Shown: positions 14,112-27,686, numbered from the stretch's first letter. The stretch is DNA of 64,000 nt from Arcuatula senhousia (GCA_963971305.1 OZ020303.1:66092867-66156866), one strand, 5' to 3'. The notes: generated by a model not told the origin, from the sequence alone. Made by a program: numbers and translations.

Positions 14112-16407
14112 TATATTACATTCACAGACTTGAAACCCAGACAGTTTACATTTTGTTGAACCATAAAACGATATATTTTATATTGACAGACTTGAAACTC
14201 AGACAGTGCACATTCTAATGAACCATAAAACGATACATATTGCATTAACAGACTTGAAACCCAGACAGTGCACATTCTATCTAACCATAAAATGATATAT
14301 ATTATATTGACAGACTTGAAACTCAGGCAGTGCACATTCTGTTGAACCATAAAACGATATATTTTATATTGACAGACTTGAAACTCAGACAGTGCACATT
14401 CTATTGAACCATAAAACGATACATATTGCATTAACACACTTGAAACCCAGACAGTGCACATTCTATCTGACCATAAAACGATATATATTATATTGTCAGA
14501 CTTGAAACTCAGGCAGTGCACATTCTATTGAACCATAAAACGATATATTTTATATTGACAGACTTGAAACTCAGACAGTGCACATTCTATTGAACCATAA
14601 AACGATATATATAACATTAACAGACTTGAAACCCAGACAGTGCACATTTTATCTAACAATAAAACGATATATATTATATTGACAGACTTGAAACTCAGGC
14701 AGTGCACATTCTATTGAATCATAAAACGATATATTTTATATTGACAGACTTGAAACTCAGACAGTGCACATTCTATTGAACCATAAAACGATATATATTA
14801 TATTGACAGACTTGAAACTCAGGCAGTGCACATTCTATTGAACCATAAAACGATATATTTTATATTGACAGACTTAAAACTCAGACAGTGCACATTCTAT
14901 TGAACTATAAAACGATATATATTACATTAACAGACTTGAAACCCAGACACTGCGCATTCTATTGAACCATAAAACGATATATATTACATAAACAGACTTG
15001 AAACCCAGACAGTGCACATTCTATTGAACCATAAAACGATATATATAATATTGACAGACTTGAAACTCAGTCAGTGCACATTCTATTGAATCATAAAACG
15101 ATATATATTACATTAACAGACTTGAAACCCAGACAGTGCACATTCTATCTAACCATAAAACGATATATATTACATTAAAAGACTTGAAACCCAGACAGTG
15201 CACATTCTATTGAACCATAAAACGATATATATAATATTGACAGACTTGAAACTCAGGCAGTGCACATTCTATTGAACCATAAAACGATATATATTACATT
15301 AACAGACTTGAAACCCAGACAATGCACATTCTATTGAACCATAAAACGATACATATTGCATTAACAGACTTGAAACCCAGACAGTGCACATTCTATCTAA
15401 CCATAAAATAAAATATATTATATTGACAGACTTGAAACTCAGGCAGTGCACATTCTAATGAACCATAAAACGATATATTTTATATTGACAGATTTGAAAC
15501 TCAGACAGTGCACATTCTATTGAACCATAAAACGATATATTTTATATTGACAGACTTGAAACTCAGACAGTGCACATTCTATTGAACCATAAAACGATAT
15601 ATATTATATTGACAGACTTGAAACTCAGGCAGTGCACATTCTATTGAACCATAAAACGATATATATTACATTAACAGACTTGAAACCCAGACACTGCACA
15701 TTCTATTGAACCATAAAACGATATATTTTATATTGACAGACTTGAAACTCAGACAGTGCACATTCTATTGAACCATAAAACGATATATTTTATATTGACA
15801 GACTTGAAACTCAGACAGTGCACATTCTATTGAACCATAAAACGATATATTTTATATTGACAGACTAGAATTTCAGACAGTGCACATTCTATTGAACCAT
15901 AAAACGATATATTTTATATTGACAGACTTGAAACTCAGACAGTGCACATTCTATTGAACCATAAAACGATATATTTTATATTGACAGACTTGAAACTCAG
16001 ACAGTGCACATTCTATTGAACCATAAAACGATATATTTTATATTGACAGACTTGAAACTCAGACAGTGCACATTCTATTGAACCATAAAACGATATATTT
16101 TATATTGACATACTTGAAACTCAGACAGTGCACATTCTATTGAACCATAAAACGATATATTTTATATTGACAGACTTGAAACTCAGACAGTGCACATTCT
16201 ATTGAACCATAAAACGATATATTTTATATTGACAGACTTGAAACTCAGACAGTGCACATTCTATTGAACCATAAAACGATATATTTTATATTGACAGACT
16301 TGAAACTCAGACAGTTCACATTCTATTGAACCATAAAACGATCTATATTATATTGACAGACTTGAAACTCAGACAGTGCACATTCTATTGAACCATAAAA
16401 TGATGTA

Positions 16408-16548
16408 CTGTAGAAGCAGAAATGTTCGTGGGGGAGTATATAAGAGTGTATATCAAAATTAAAAATCCACAAAAATTTGTCCCCACCAATTCAGTTTTGT
16501 GCCTTAAACCACGAAGTTTTATCCCCACGAAAATAAATGATTATACAG
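16408..16548. mobile_element. MITE in satellite, copy 6
   Basis: Same element, 11795 bp from copy 2 and sharing its TATAAGAG and CGAAGTTTT variants. It belongs to the block 2 duplicate. Confidence 0.88.
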
Positions 16549-18409
16549 TATATTACATTCACAGACTTGAAACCCAGACAGTTTACATTTTGTTGAACCA
16601 TAAAACGATATATTTTATATTGACAGACTTGAAGCTCAGTCAGTGCACATTCTAATGAACCATAAAACGATACATATTGCATTAACAGACTTGAAACCCA
16701 GACAGTGCACATTCTATCTAACCATAAAATGATATATATTATATTGACAGACTTGAAACTCAGGCAGTGCACATTCTGTTGAACCATAAAACGATATATT
16801 TTATATTGACAGACTTGAAACTCAGACAGTGCACATTCTATTGAACCATAAAACGATACATATTGCATTAACAGACTTGAAACCCAGACAGTGCACATTC
16901 TATCTGACCATAAAACGATATATATTATATTGTCAGACTTGAAACTCAGGCAGTGCACATTCTATTGAACCATAAAACGATATATTTTATATTGACAGAC
17001 TTGAAACTCAGACAGTGCACATTTTATTGAACCATAAAACGATATATATAACATTAACAGACTTGAAACCCAGACAGTGCACATTTTATCTAACAATAAA
17101 ACGATATATATTATATTGACAGACTTGAAACTCAGGCAGTGCACATTCTATTGAATCATAAAACGATATATTTTATATTGACAGACTTGAAACTTAGACA
17201 GTGCACATTCTATTGAACCATAAAACGATATATATTATATTGACAGACTTGAAACTCAGGCAGTGCACATTCTATTGAACCATAAAACGATATATTTTAT
17301 ATTGACAGACTTAAAACTCAGACAGTGCACATTCTATTGAACCATAAAACGATATATATTACATTAACAGACTTGAAACCCAGACACTGCACATTCTATT
17401 GAACCATAAAACGATATATATTACATAAACAGACTTGAAACCCAGACAGTGCACATTCTATTGAACCATAAAACGATATATATAATATTGACAGACTTGA
17501 AACTCAGGCAGTGCACATTCTATTGAATCATAAAACGATATATATTACATTAACAGACTTGAAACCCAGACAGTGCACATTCTATCTAACCATAAAACGA
17601 TATATATTACATTAAAAGACTTGAAACCCAGACAGTGCACATTCTATTGAACCATAAAACGATATATATAATATTGACAGACTTGAAACTCAGGCAGTGC
17701 ACATTCTATTGAACCATAAAACGATATATATTACATTAACAGACTTGAAACCCAGACAGTGCACATTCTATTGAACCATAAAACGATACATATTGCATTA
17801 ACAGACTTGAAACCCAGACAGTGCACATTCTATCTAACCATAAAATGATATATATTATATTGACAGACTTGAAACTCAGGCAGTGCACATTCTATTGAAC
17901 CATAAAACGATACATATTGCATTAACAGACTTGAAACCCAGACAGTGCACATTCTATCTGACCATAAAATGATATATATTATATTGACAGACTTGAAACC
18001 CAGACACTGCACATTCTATTGAACCATAAAACGATATATTTTATATTGACAGACTTGAAACTCAGACAGTGCACATTCTATTGAAACATAAAACGATTTA
18101 TTTTATATTGACAGACTTGAAACTCAGACAGTGCACATTCTATTGAACCATAAAACGATATATTTTATATTGACAGACTAGAATTTCAGACAGTGCACAT
18201 TCTATTGAACCATAAAACGATATATTTTATATTGACAGACTTGAAACTCAGACAGTGCACATTCTATTGAACCATAAAACGATATATTTTATATTGACAG
18301 ACTTGAAACTCAGACAGTGCACATTCTATTGAACCATAAAACGATATATTTTATATTGACAGACTTAAACTCAGACAGTGCACATTCTATTGAACCATAA
18401 AATGATGTA

Positions 18410-18550
18410 CTGTAGAAGCAGAAATGTTCGTGGATGTGTATATAAGAGTGTATATCAAAATTAAAAATCCACAAAAATTTGTCCCCACCAATTCAGTTTT
18501 GTGCCTTAAACCACAAAATTTTATCCCCAGGAAAATAAATGATTATACAG
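18410..18550. mobile_element. MITE in satellite, copy 7
   Basis: Same element and junctions; the most diverged copy (GTTCGTGGATGTG, CCACAAAATTTT, CCCCAGGAAAAT). Confidence 0.87.
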
Positions 18551-20439
18551 TATATTACATTCACAGACTTGAAACCCAGACAGTTTACATTCTGTTGAAC
18601 CATAAAACGATATATTTTATATTGACAGACTTGAAACTCAGGCAGTGCACATTCTAATGAACCATAAAACGATACATATTGCATTAACAGACTTGAAACC
18701 CAGACAGTGCACATTCTATCTAACCATAAAATGATATATATTATATTGACAGACTTGAAACTCAGGCAGTGCACATTCTGTTGAACCATAAAACGATATA
18801 TTTTATATTGACAGACTTGCAACTCAGACAGTGCACATTCTATTGAACCATAAAACGATACATATTGCATTAACAGACTTGAAACCCAGACAGTGCACAT
18901 TCTATTGAACCATAAAACGATATATATAATATTGACAGACTTGAAACTCAGGCAGTGCACATTCTATTGAATCAAAAACGATATATATTACATTTACAGA
19001 CTTGAAACCCAGACAGTGCACATTCTATCTAACCATAAAACGATATATATTACATTTACAGACTTGAAACCCAGACAGTGCACATTCTATTGAACCATAA
19101 AACGATATATATTACATTAACAGACTTGAAACCCAGACAGTGCACATTCTATTGAACCATAAAATGATGTATATAACATTAACAGACTTGAAACCCAGAC
19201 AGTCCACATTCTATTGAACCATAAAACGATATATATAATATTGACAGACTTGAAACTCAAGCAGTGCACATTCTATTGAACCATAAAACGATATATATTA
19301 CATTAACAGACTTGAAACCCAGACAGTGCACATTCTATTGAACCATAAAACGATACATATTGCATTAACAGACTTGAAACCCAGACAGTGCACATTCTAT
19401 CTTACCATAAAATGATATATATTATATTGACAGACTTGAAACTCAGGCAGTGCACATTCTATTAAACCATAAAACGATACATATTGCATTAACAGACTTG
19501 AAACCCAGACAGTGCACATTCTATCTAACCATAAAATGATATATATTATATTGGCAGACTTGAACCTCAGGCAGTGCACATTCTATTGAACCATAAAGCG
19601 ATATATTTTATATTGACGGACTTGAAACTCAGACAGTGCACATTCTATTGAACCATAAAACGATATATATAACATTAACAGACTTGAAACCCAGACAGTG
19701 CACATTTTATCTAACAATAAAACGATATATATTATATTGACAGACTTGAAACTCAGGCAGTGCACATTCTATTGAATAAAGACTTGAAACCCAGACAGTG
19801 CACATTCTGTTGAACCATAAAACGATATATATTACATTAACAGACTTGAAACCCAGACAGTGCACATTCTATTGAACCATAAAACGATATATATTACATA
19901 AACAGACTTGAAACCCAGACAGTGCACATTCTATTGAACCATAAAACGATATATATAATATTGACAGACTTGAAACTCATGCAGTGCACATTCTATTGAA
20001 TCAAAAACGATATATATTACATTAACAGACTTGAAACCCAGACAGTGCACATTCTATCTAACCATAAAACGATATATATTACATTTAAAGACTTGAAACC
20101 CAGACAGTGCACATTCTATTGAACCATAAAACGATATATATAATATTGACAGACTTGAAACTCAGGCAGTGCACATTCTATTGAACCATAAAACGATATA
20201 TATTACATTAACAGACTTGAAACCCAGACAGTGCACATTCTATTGAACCATAAAACGATACATATTGCATTAACAGACTTGAAACCCAGACAGTGCACAT
20301 TCTATCTAACCATAAAATGATATATATTATATTGACAGACTTGAAACTCAGGCAGTGCACATTCTATTGAACCATAAAACGATATATATTATATTAACAG
20401 ACTTGAAACCCAGAGAGTGCGCATTCTATTGAACCATAA

Positions 20440-22090
20440 AACGATATACCCGGTATATTATATTGACAGACTTGGAACTCAGGCAGTGCACATTCTATTG
20501 AACCATAAAACAATATATATTATATTGAAAGACTTGAAACTCAGACAGTGCACATTCTATTGAACCATAAAAGATCATAAAACGATATATATTATATTGA
20601 CAGACTTGAAACCCAGACAGTGCACATTCTATTGAACCATAAAACGATATATATTATATTGACAGACTTGAATTTCAGACAGTGCACATTCTATTGAACC
20701 ATAAAACGATATATATTATAATGAAAGACTTGAAACACAGACAGTGCACATTCTATTGAACCATAAAACGATATATATTATATTGAAAGACTTGAAACTC
20801 AGACAGTGCACATTCTATTGAAACATAAAACGATATATATCATATTGACAGACTTGAAACCCAGACAGTGCACATTCTATTGAACCATATAACGATATAT
20901 TATATTGACAGACTTGAAACTCAGACAGTGCACATTCTATTGAACCATAAAACGATATATATTATATTGACAGACTTGAAACTCAGACAGTGCACATTCT
21001 ATTGAACCATAAAACGATATATATTATATTGACAGACTTGAAACTCAGACAGTGCACATTCTATTGAACCATAAAACGATATATATAATATTGACAGACT
21101 TGAAACTCAGGCAGTGCACATTCTATTGAATCATAAAACGATATATTTTATATTGACAGACTTGAAACTCAGACAGTGCACATTCTATTGAACCATAAAA
21201 CGATATATATTATATTGACAGACTTGAAACTCAGGCAGTGCACATTCTATTGAACCATAAAACGATATATTTTATATTGACAGACTTAAAACTCAGACTG
21301 TGCACATTCTGTTGAACCATAAAACGATATATATTACATTAACAGACTTGAAACCCAGACAGTGCACATTCTATCTAACCATAAAATGATATATATTATA
21401 TTGACAGACTTGAAACTCAGGCAGTGCACATTCTATTGAACCATAAAACGATATATATTATATTAGCAGACTTGAAACCCAGAGAGTGCACATTCTATTG
21501 AACCATAAAACGATATAACCGGTATATTATATTGACAGACTTGGAACTCAGACAGTGCACATTCTATTGAACCATAAAAGATCATAAAACGATATATATT
21601 ATATTGACAGACTTGAAACCCAGACAGTGCACATTCTATTGAACCATAAAACGATATATATTATATTGACAGACTTGAAACTCAGACAGTGCACATTCTA
21701 TTGAACCATAAAACGATATATATTATAATGACAGACTTGAAACACAGACAGTGCACATTCTATTGAACCATAAAACGATATATATTATATTGACAGACTT
21801 GAAACCCAGACAGTGCACATTCTATTGAACCATAAAACGATATATATTATATTGAAAGACTTGAAACTCAGACAGTGCACATTCTATTGAAACATAAAAC
21901 GATATATATCATATTGACAGACTTGAAACCCAGACAGTGCACATTCTATTGAACCATATAACGATATATTATATTGACAGACTTGAAACTCAGACAGTGC
22001 ACATTCTATTGAACCATAAAATGATATATATTATATTGACAGACTTGAAACCCAGACAGTGCACATTCTATTGAACCATAAAACGATATA
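20440..22090. repeat. Distal-edge block with two copies offset by about 1068 bp
   Basis: Near the right edge, a monomer with an extra CCGGTATA segment (about 20445 and 21513), then a monomer with a short internal duplication (AAAGATCATAAAACG, about 20570 and 21581), then a unit with CATATAACG (about 20885 and 21955), occur twice in the same order. The offset is about 1068 bp, again a multi-monomer higher-order duplication, with more indels than the array interior. Confidence 0.75.
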
Positions 22091-22214
22091 TATTATATTG
22101 ACAGACTTGAAACTCAGACAGTGCACATTCTATTGAACCATAAAACGATAAATATTATATTGACAGACTTGAAGCTCAGGCAGTGCACATTCTATTGAAC
22201 CATTAAACGATATT

Positions 22215-23235
22215 AACTTCTAACTTGTCCTCAGTTAATATTATTTTACTGGGTTCATAGACGACAGTGCGCTTCGTTCAAAGTCCATATAATTGATGAT
22301 TCCATAACACTGCAGTTTTTAAAAACAAATGTACCGTGGTCCTTGTTTCAGGTTGTGTTTAAGGGTTATATTTCAAGTATGTTCTTTATTCATATATATT
22401 TTGACCTGAAAAAATTAAAGTTGAATTATCTCAGTTTTAATCAGATATTTTATTTGTTTTTTTTTTTTTCTTAATGTTTTTGTGACATAGAATATTACAT
22501 TTGTTCCGTTTTATTAGCCGAGTTCAACTTCATTGTTATGATGCTGGCGGGCGGCTGGGCGGGCGTGCGGGCGCACGGGCGTGTGGGCGTCAACAATTGG
22601 TTTCCGGACCATAATTCAGAATGTTGTATACCGATTTTAATGAAACTTTGGGACATAATAGGAGAACCCTGTTGATTTTGGGATAAATCCGTTCAAAGTC
22701 AAGGTCACAGCGACAGAAAAAGTTAGAAAAGTTTTTGAAATAGTGGTTTCCGGACCATAACTCAAAACGTTTTGAACTGATTTTAATGAAACTTTTCTAT
22801 ATTGTTCATACCATAAGAGGAGGAACTTTATTGATTTTGGGCTACTTCCGTTCAATGTCATGGTCAAAGCGACAGAAAAACGTTAGCAAATTTCTTGAAT
22901 TAGTGGTTTCCGGACCAGAACTCAAAAAGTTCTCAACAGATTTTAATGAAACTCTGGTATATTGTTACTTATCATAAGAATAGGAATCTTATTGATTTTG
23001 GTGTAATTTCATCGAAGGTATAGGTAACAGCAGCAGAAAATCTTTGAAAAGGTTTTGGTTTATAAAATACGGCAACTCGGCTTTTGCACCTATGTGCATA
23101 TTGATGTTTCAGTACATATTTGTTTTGATGGTAACATGCTTTTCTTGTAATACTATCGATGTTTTCCCTATTGTTCACTCCTGGTTTACTGATCTATAAA
23201 CGTTTAAATATTCTTTATTGTAAAATCCCCACCAG
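22215..23235. repeat. Gene-free spacer: GC-rich tract and a three-copy interspersed repeat
   Basis: Unique-looking AT-rich DNA follows the satellite to about 22540. Then comes a short GC-rich tract built from GGCGGGCG-like words (about 22545-22590) and an interspersed element in which the sequence around GTGGTTTCCGGACCA occurs three times (about 22599, 22742 and 22905), each followed by GATTTTAATGAAAC. I recall this repeat type from bivalve genomes. Small ORFs here cross repeat sequence and are not supported as genes. No counterpart of the exon at 24327-24409 was found here. Confidence 0.6.
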
Positions 23236-23798
23236 GTCAAGAGGTAAAATAGAAATTTCTGAAGTGAAGGACTACGACAAAAGAACGCCTCTACATTTAG
23301 CTTCTGCAGAGGGACATATAGATATTGTAAAGCACTTACTAGAGGATTGGAAAGCAGATCCAAGAGTCCTTGACAGGTAATAATAATTCACCAAATACAC
23401 ATAATGGTAATAAAAATAACTTTAACGGGAAGCAGACAAATACAGTTTGATAGTCTTACTTATAATATGATAGATATATACACCAAAAGTCAAAGTAATT
23501 ACAGTAGCATAAACTCTCCGACTCAATATGAACGTGGACTCAGTATGAACGTTAAAATTTTGCGAATTTATAGCTGAGTCCATATGCACTTTGAAATAAG
23601 TAAATCAAATTAATGATGTGTACCTTTGTAGGACGGACAAATTGCATCGTTTGGAGAAGGGTCAATAGTTAAATTAGTTTATTAAATCGGCCTTTTATTC
23701 GTTTCAGGTGGGGAGGTACTCCTTATCTTGATGCAGTTAAAGGAAAACACAATGACATTGTCGAGTTACTGAAAAAGAGTAACTATTTTAACCAATAG
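23236..23798 (+). CDS. Glutaminase-type C-terminal ankyrin module A (3' end of a gene, partial)
   Basis: Two exons are visible. Exon 23236-23376 follows an ACCAG acceptor and ends at a GTAATA donor; exon 23708-23798 follows TTTCAG and ends at TAG. They join in frame (phase 2) to about 77 residues. The first has an ankyrin core (DYDKRTPLHLASAEGHIDIV), the second WGGTPYLDAVKGKHNDIVELL, then stop; AATAAA follows at 23821. The DYDKRT..H.A.AEGH..VVK.LLE pattern with an exon junction just before the W of W..TP is what I know from the C-terminal ankyrin repeats of kidney-type glutaminase (GLS). No catalytic glutaminase domain is in the window. The exon starts in phase 2, so at least one upstream exon is required, and none is visible between the satellite and 23236. 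It could instead be an isolated ankyrin gene or a pseudogene fragment. Confidence 0.65.
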
Positions 23799-24326
23799 AA
23801 ACAAAAGTTAACTAGCTTTCAATAAAACTTTTAACAAAATCTAGAATAAGTGGTCTAATAGGGGAAAAAGTTTACCTTGTTTCAACATCTTACGTGAAAC
23901 ACATTTTTCATGTAAGCTTCGTGAGAAAATTTATTGTAATTATTAAGAGGAATTCGCTTGTTTTCGAAAAAAACCCTCGTATAGTTAAAGGTGAATAATT
24001 TTGTACTCTCCTACGATAGTAGAGGGGCATATAATGTTCAGGTCAATCCGTCAGTTCCAAGTCAGGATGAGTTACTATTCCATGAAGGAGATATGATGTT
24101 ATCATGAAACTTTATACACATATGTACCAGGGTATGATCAAACAAAATCCATCATAAAAGTACATGTAGTACCTTTTACATCAACTGAATGGTTCGGTGG
24201 ATGTTGAATACAAGGCAGGTTGTGAGTGGTGCATCAATTCTGTTTGTCAGATTTTTGTTTTCTTACATGACTTGTTCCTATACATATAAAAAAAATGACA
24301 CCTTAAATTTTGTTAACTATGTAGAA

Positions 24327-26048
24327 ATGAAGTCTTCCAAAAAGAATGGTGTTCAAGACTTTGACATAATAGATGCAGCTTTTAGAGGTGACGTAGAGAG
24401 GCTTAAGAGGTAAACAATTATGACTTTTAAGAGGTGACAAAGAGAGGCTTAAGAGGTGAACATGTGATTCGATTTAGAAGGGGCTCTTGTAGGGTACAAT
24501 TTTAAGGTCAACTGACTAAAATGCATGCGTTTATTAAAACTTAAGTATAGAACTTTAGAGTTTTAACAATTTTGAAATTTACTCTATGTCATAGCTTAAA
24601 TGTGTTCTTCAACACAAAAATTTTGGTGACCTCGTGGAATTTAAACTCGACCAGCAGCGCTGATACTTGTACTAGAATTCAATAAACAAATAATTTCCAG
24701 GCGGTTTCATGCCATATACATTGGTATTTTTAAGCATATTACGCTCGTTTCGTCTATTTATTTCAAATAACAAAAGCCAAAAAATAAATATTCCAAACAA
24801 CATTGAATGAAACTTTTTTTTCTGTGGGAAAATGTGAATTGATGATAATTTTTGTCAGGTGATTAAAAGTCTTTCTTTTTATTTCTCAGTTATTTCAGAG
24901 AAGGGTGGGACATGTCTATTTCCGACTGGGACCAAAGAAGACCGATACACTTAGCAGCTGCTGAGGGACATTTAGAAGCGGTTAAATTCTTAGTCGAGGA
25001 GTGTGATGTCGATCCCTCTGTCGAAGACAGGTTAACAAAACTTATTGTTTACGCTTCTTAACGGATTTTCACAAAAAAATATGCATATTGCTTACACGTT
25101 TGTGAAAGTTTGTTCCCTTGACCATAAAAATCAAAGTCTCGGTTAGGGACTTTCAACATTTGTGCATGATTTTATAATCTGATTTTGTTTATAATTGACA
25201 ATTTTTTCAACCGGTTCTTCATATTGGGTGTTATGATTGGTCGTCTGCTGATAAGGCTTGTCCACTCTTCTGTTAAAACTAATCCCCATGTTAGGATATT
25301 TATTACTTAAATGAAGTTATTGAGGTATAGTTTGGCAGCAACCATTTGAAATTCTGGGGAGAGAGTATGGCCTCGACAATTTATTTTTTTTTCAAAATTT
25401 TTCGAAGACGAGAACTTTTTTGAACGACACCGAAAACAATTTTTTTATTCGCAATTTTGTCTACGCTGTGTAGCTCAGGCTCACCAAAACAATTATTTTT
25501 TTTTCTTTCTGGGTGAAGGACAATTTATATTTTTTTCCAAAAAATTTAAAAGAAAATATTTTTTTTTCAAAAAAATCCATATCCCCCTCCAGAATTTCAA
25601 ATGGTTCCTGCCTTAAGCTTAGTTTATTTTTAAAATAAATTGTGCGCTTCATTATTACAGGAACGGTACCACGCCATTTGACGAAGCCTACAAACTCAGC
25701 AACAAGTCTGTGGCTAATTATTTGGTGACAATGATGGTATGTACATGTAGACTAAACTCGGAGTTAAGACATTTCCATGAAAATTTAAAATAGGGGAACA
25801 ACAAAGAAATCAATTCTTAGAAAAGTTCAAAAATAGGCAAGTATAATAATATAAGTGTATGTTGAATGCACATTTACAGACTTGTATATAACTAATATAA
25901 AGGTCTATAACATTAATCATAGTTATTTCTGTAAAGGATATAAGCCGTAATGCAAATCTCTGGACCTAACTTATATATATTTTAATTGTAGATCAAAAGA
26001 CTTAAGCTTCCTGATGAAGTGAAAGACAAAATAAAATATATGGGATAA
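24327..26048 (+). CDS. Glutaminase-type ankyrin module B (four exons, possibly partial at the 5' end)
   Basis: Exons are 24327-24409, 24890-25030, 25661-25736 and 25992-26048. All have GT-AG introns and join in frame to 118 codons plus stop. The first encodes DFDIIDAAFRGDVERL, the loop before the ankyrin core. The second (141 nt, same length and phase as module A's first exon) encodes WDQRRPIHLAAAEGHLEAV; the third encodes NGTTPFDEAYKLSNKSVANY; the last encodes a short basic tail ending KYMG. The order matches the glutaminase C-terminal ankyrin region. The ATG at 24327 is the first in a good position, but an AG at 24323-24324 could equally be an acceptor, making this a 3' module of a longer gene. 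A and B could be separate small genes or alternative C-termini of one gene whose 5' part lies left of the satellite. Confidence 0.68.
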
Positions 26049-26755
26049 CTGGTGAACAGAGTTGTTATATGTCAGATATAAACATATTTTGCTGTGAAAA
26101 TACTCTATATCTTATATAGCTTTATCAAAATTCTTTGTGTATAGCTACCTCAAATGAATAGAAATTGAAATGGAAGGCATTTCATTGAATGACCAATCTT
26201 TATTTGATATGTAACCTGAAATTAAAATCTGATGAAATCGGTAAAAAATGACTATCTGAAGTGATAGAAGCTAAACAGTCTTAACAAAAACATGTGAAAA
26301 CCAAAATAAGGTATAAAACGTGTGCGTTTAGAACATATCCCTGTGGATTAACAAGAAGCCCCCAAGGGTCTTCATCTCTCATCAATCACACCTTATGCAT
26401 GAGTCTTAAAAGTACTTTTGATAGCGGTTTAAAAATAAAGAAAAACATGGGTTTTTTTTATCTGAAATTGTTGGTCAAATAGAGAATTTTATGGAATCTT
26501 CTTTGACTAAACGAAAAACAAGCAACAGCTGCTTACTATCAGTTGTTATACTTTTTATATTCTAAACATTATTTTGTCTTTTAAGCAGAGAACAATTATC
26601 TTTTTTTACCTTTTGAAGGTCATAATAAATTACTAACCCCTTTTAAACCCAAATGAAAACTTTTAAAAGCCTTATGAGGTCATAGGCCTGTATATTAGAA
26701 TATAATATACAGGTCTATGATGACTGAGGTCAACATTTCAGCAAGCAACAGTTTT

Positions 26756-27686
26756 TGTCTCGCCTGCGACGAATAGTCGCGAATATTACTAGTACTTGAA
26801 AAGTATAATAGCTAGGCATCTGATATTTGGTATACAGACAGTTGTGATGATGGTCTACCCAATTGTCACCGTACCTTGGCGATCTTGACCCCATTTTCAC
26901 GTTCCAAAGACACTGTGAAATTGGGTCTTTTCAGGACGTAAACTTCTTTGTAAGATTTTATGAAAAATTTATTTCTTAAAAAAGTATAATAGCTAGGCAT
27001 CTGATATTTTGTACACAGACATTTCGTGCTATGGCCTACATAACTGTCACCATAACCTGTGACCTTAATTGACCCCATTTACATATTTCAGTGACTTCGT
27101 GAACTTCGGTCTTTTTCAGGCTATAAACTTTTTTTTATTAAAGTTTAGTGGAAAATGATTTACTTGAAAAGTATTTTAGCTAGACATCTGGTATTTGGTA
27201 TAGACAGTCCTGGTTATAGTCTACGCAACTGTAACCATGTCATACGACCTTGACTAAATTTTCTCTTGTAAGATTTTTTTTTTGAAAAATGAATTTCCTG
27301 ATAAGTATGATAGCTAGGCATCTGATATTTAGGATATCAACAAAAAAGGGTTTTGCGTCTGTCACCATGTCTTCAACCCTTGACCTCGTTCTTACACTAA
27401 ATGCCTTTTAAAATTGTTCTTTTTTGTGTCAAGTTTTTTATGTCAAGTCTGATTCTCAATGACTATGATATCTAGAATCAGTTTAGTTGGTTCACACAAA
27501 AATGTTTTTAGTCACATGCAAACTGACCTTGACTTTTATTAACCTCTAATCTCAAGAACTCAAGGCACAGGTTAACTTTTAATGTATGTTGTTGCTGTGC
27601 CAACAAGCGAGATTTCATGAATGAATAGTTAAATAACCAAGTCTGATGGTGCCAGCAGGTGAGTCATACTTTAGTGTTAATTCTTG
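26756..27686. repeat. Interspersed element with TGTCTCGCCTG ... CAGCAGGTGAG ends
   Basis: It starts TGTCTCGCCTGCGAC and ends GGTGCCAGCAGGTGAGTCATAC, then TTTAGTGTTAATTCTTG. The interior has about four imperfect units beginning AGTATAATAGCTAGGCATCTG (about 26802, 26982, 27165 and 27305). The element at 57210-57765 has the same ends with a different internal tandem unit. It is non-coding. I recall this family from bivalve genomes; its class is unknown to me. Confidence 0.65.

Larger units (their letters stand above)
1..22214. repeat. 62-bp satellite array, about 355 monomers, with higher-order structure
   Basis: The same 62-bp unit repeats head to tail from the first base to about 22214, where it stops abruptly after a last diverged unit. 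Conserved blocks in each unit are CAGACTTGAAAC, CAGTGCACATTCTATTGAAC and CATAAAACGATATAT. Two monomer types are interleaved: type A (ACATTAACAG then AAACCCAGACAG) and type B (TATATTGACAG then AAACTCAGRCAG). Most units are full length; single-base indels are rare. The period was checked from unit starts 1, 63 and 125. I know no gene or RNA of this form. Function is unknown; a heterochromatic or structural role is only a guess. The array continues to the left of the window. Confidence 0.98.

Noticed and set aside
1571..19765. Repeated ORFs of 60-155 codons (minus) and 77 codons (plus) across the satellite
   Set aside because: They are consequences of the 62-bp period: three units make 186 bp, so the same 62-codon pattern repeats until a variant unit adds a stop. 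There is no domain, no splice structure and no reason to expect translation.
1..22214. CRISPR-like or short-interspaced repeat array
   Set aside because: Units are directly abutting 62-mers with no unique spacers, in an intron-rich eukaryotic genome.
1..22214. CENP-B box or telomere motif in the satellite
   Set aside because: I looked for a TTCG....A..CGGG-type box and for TTAGGG arrays and found neither in the monomer.
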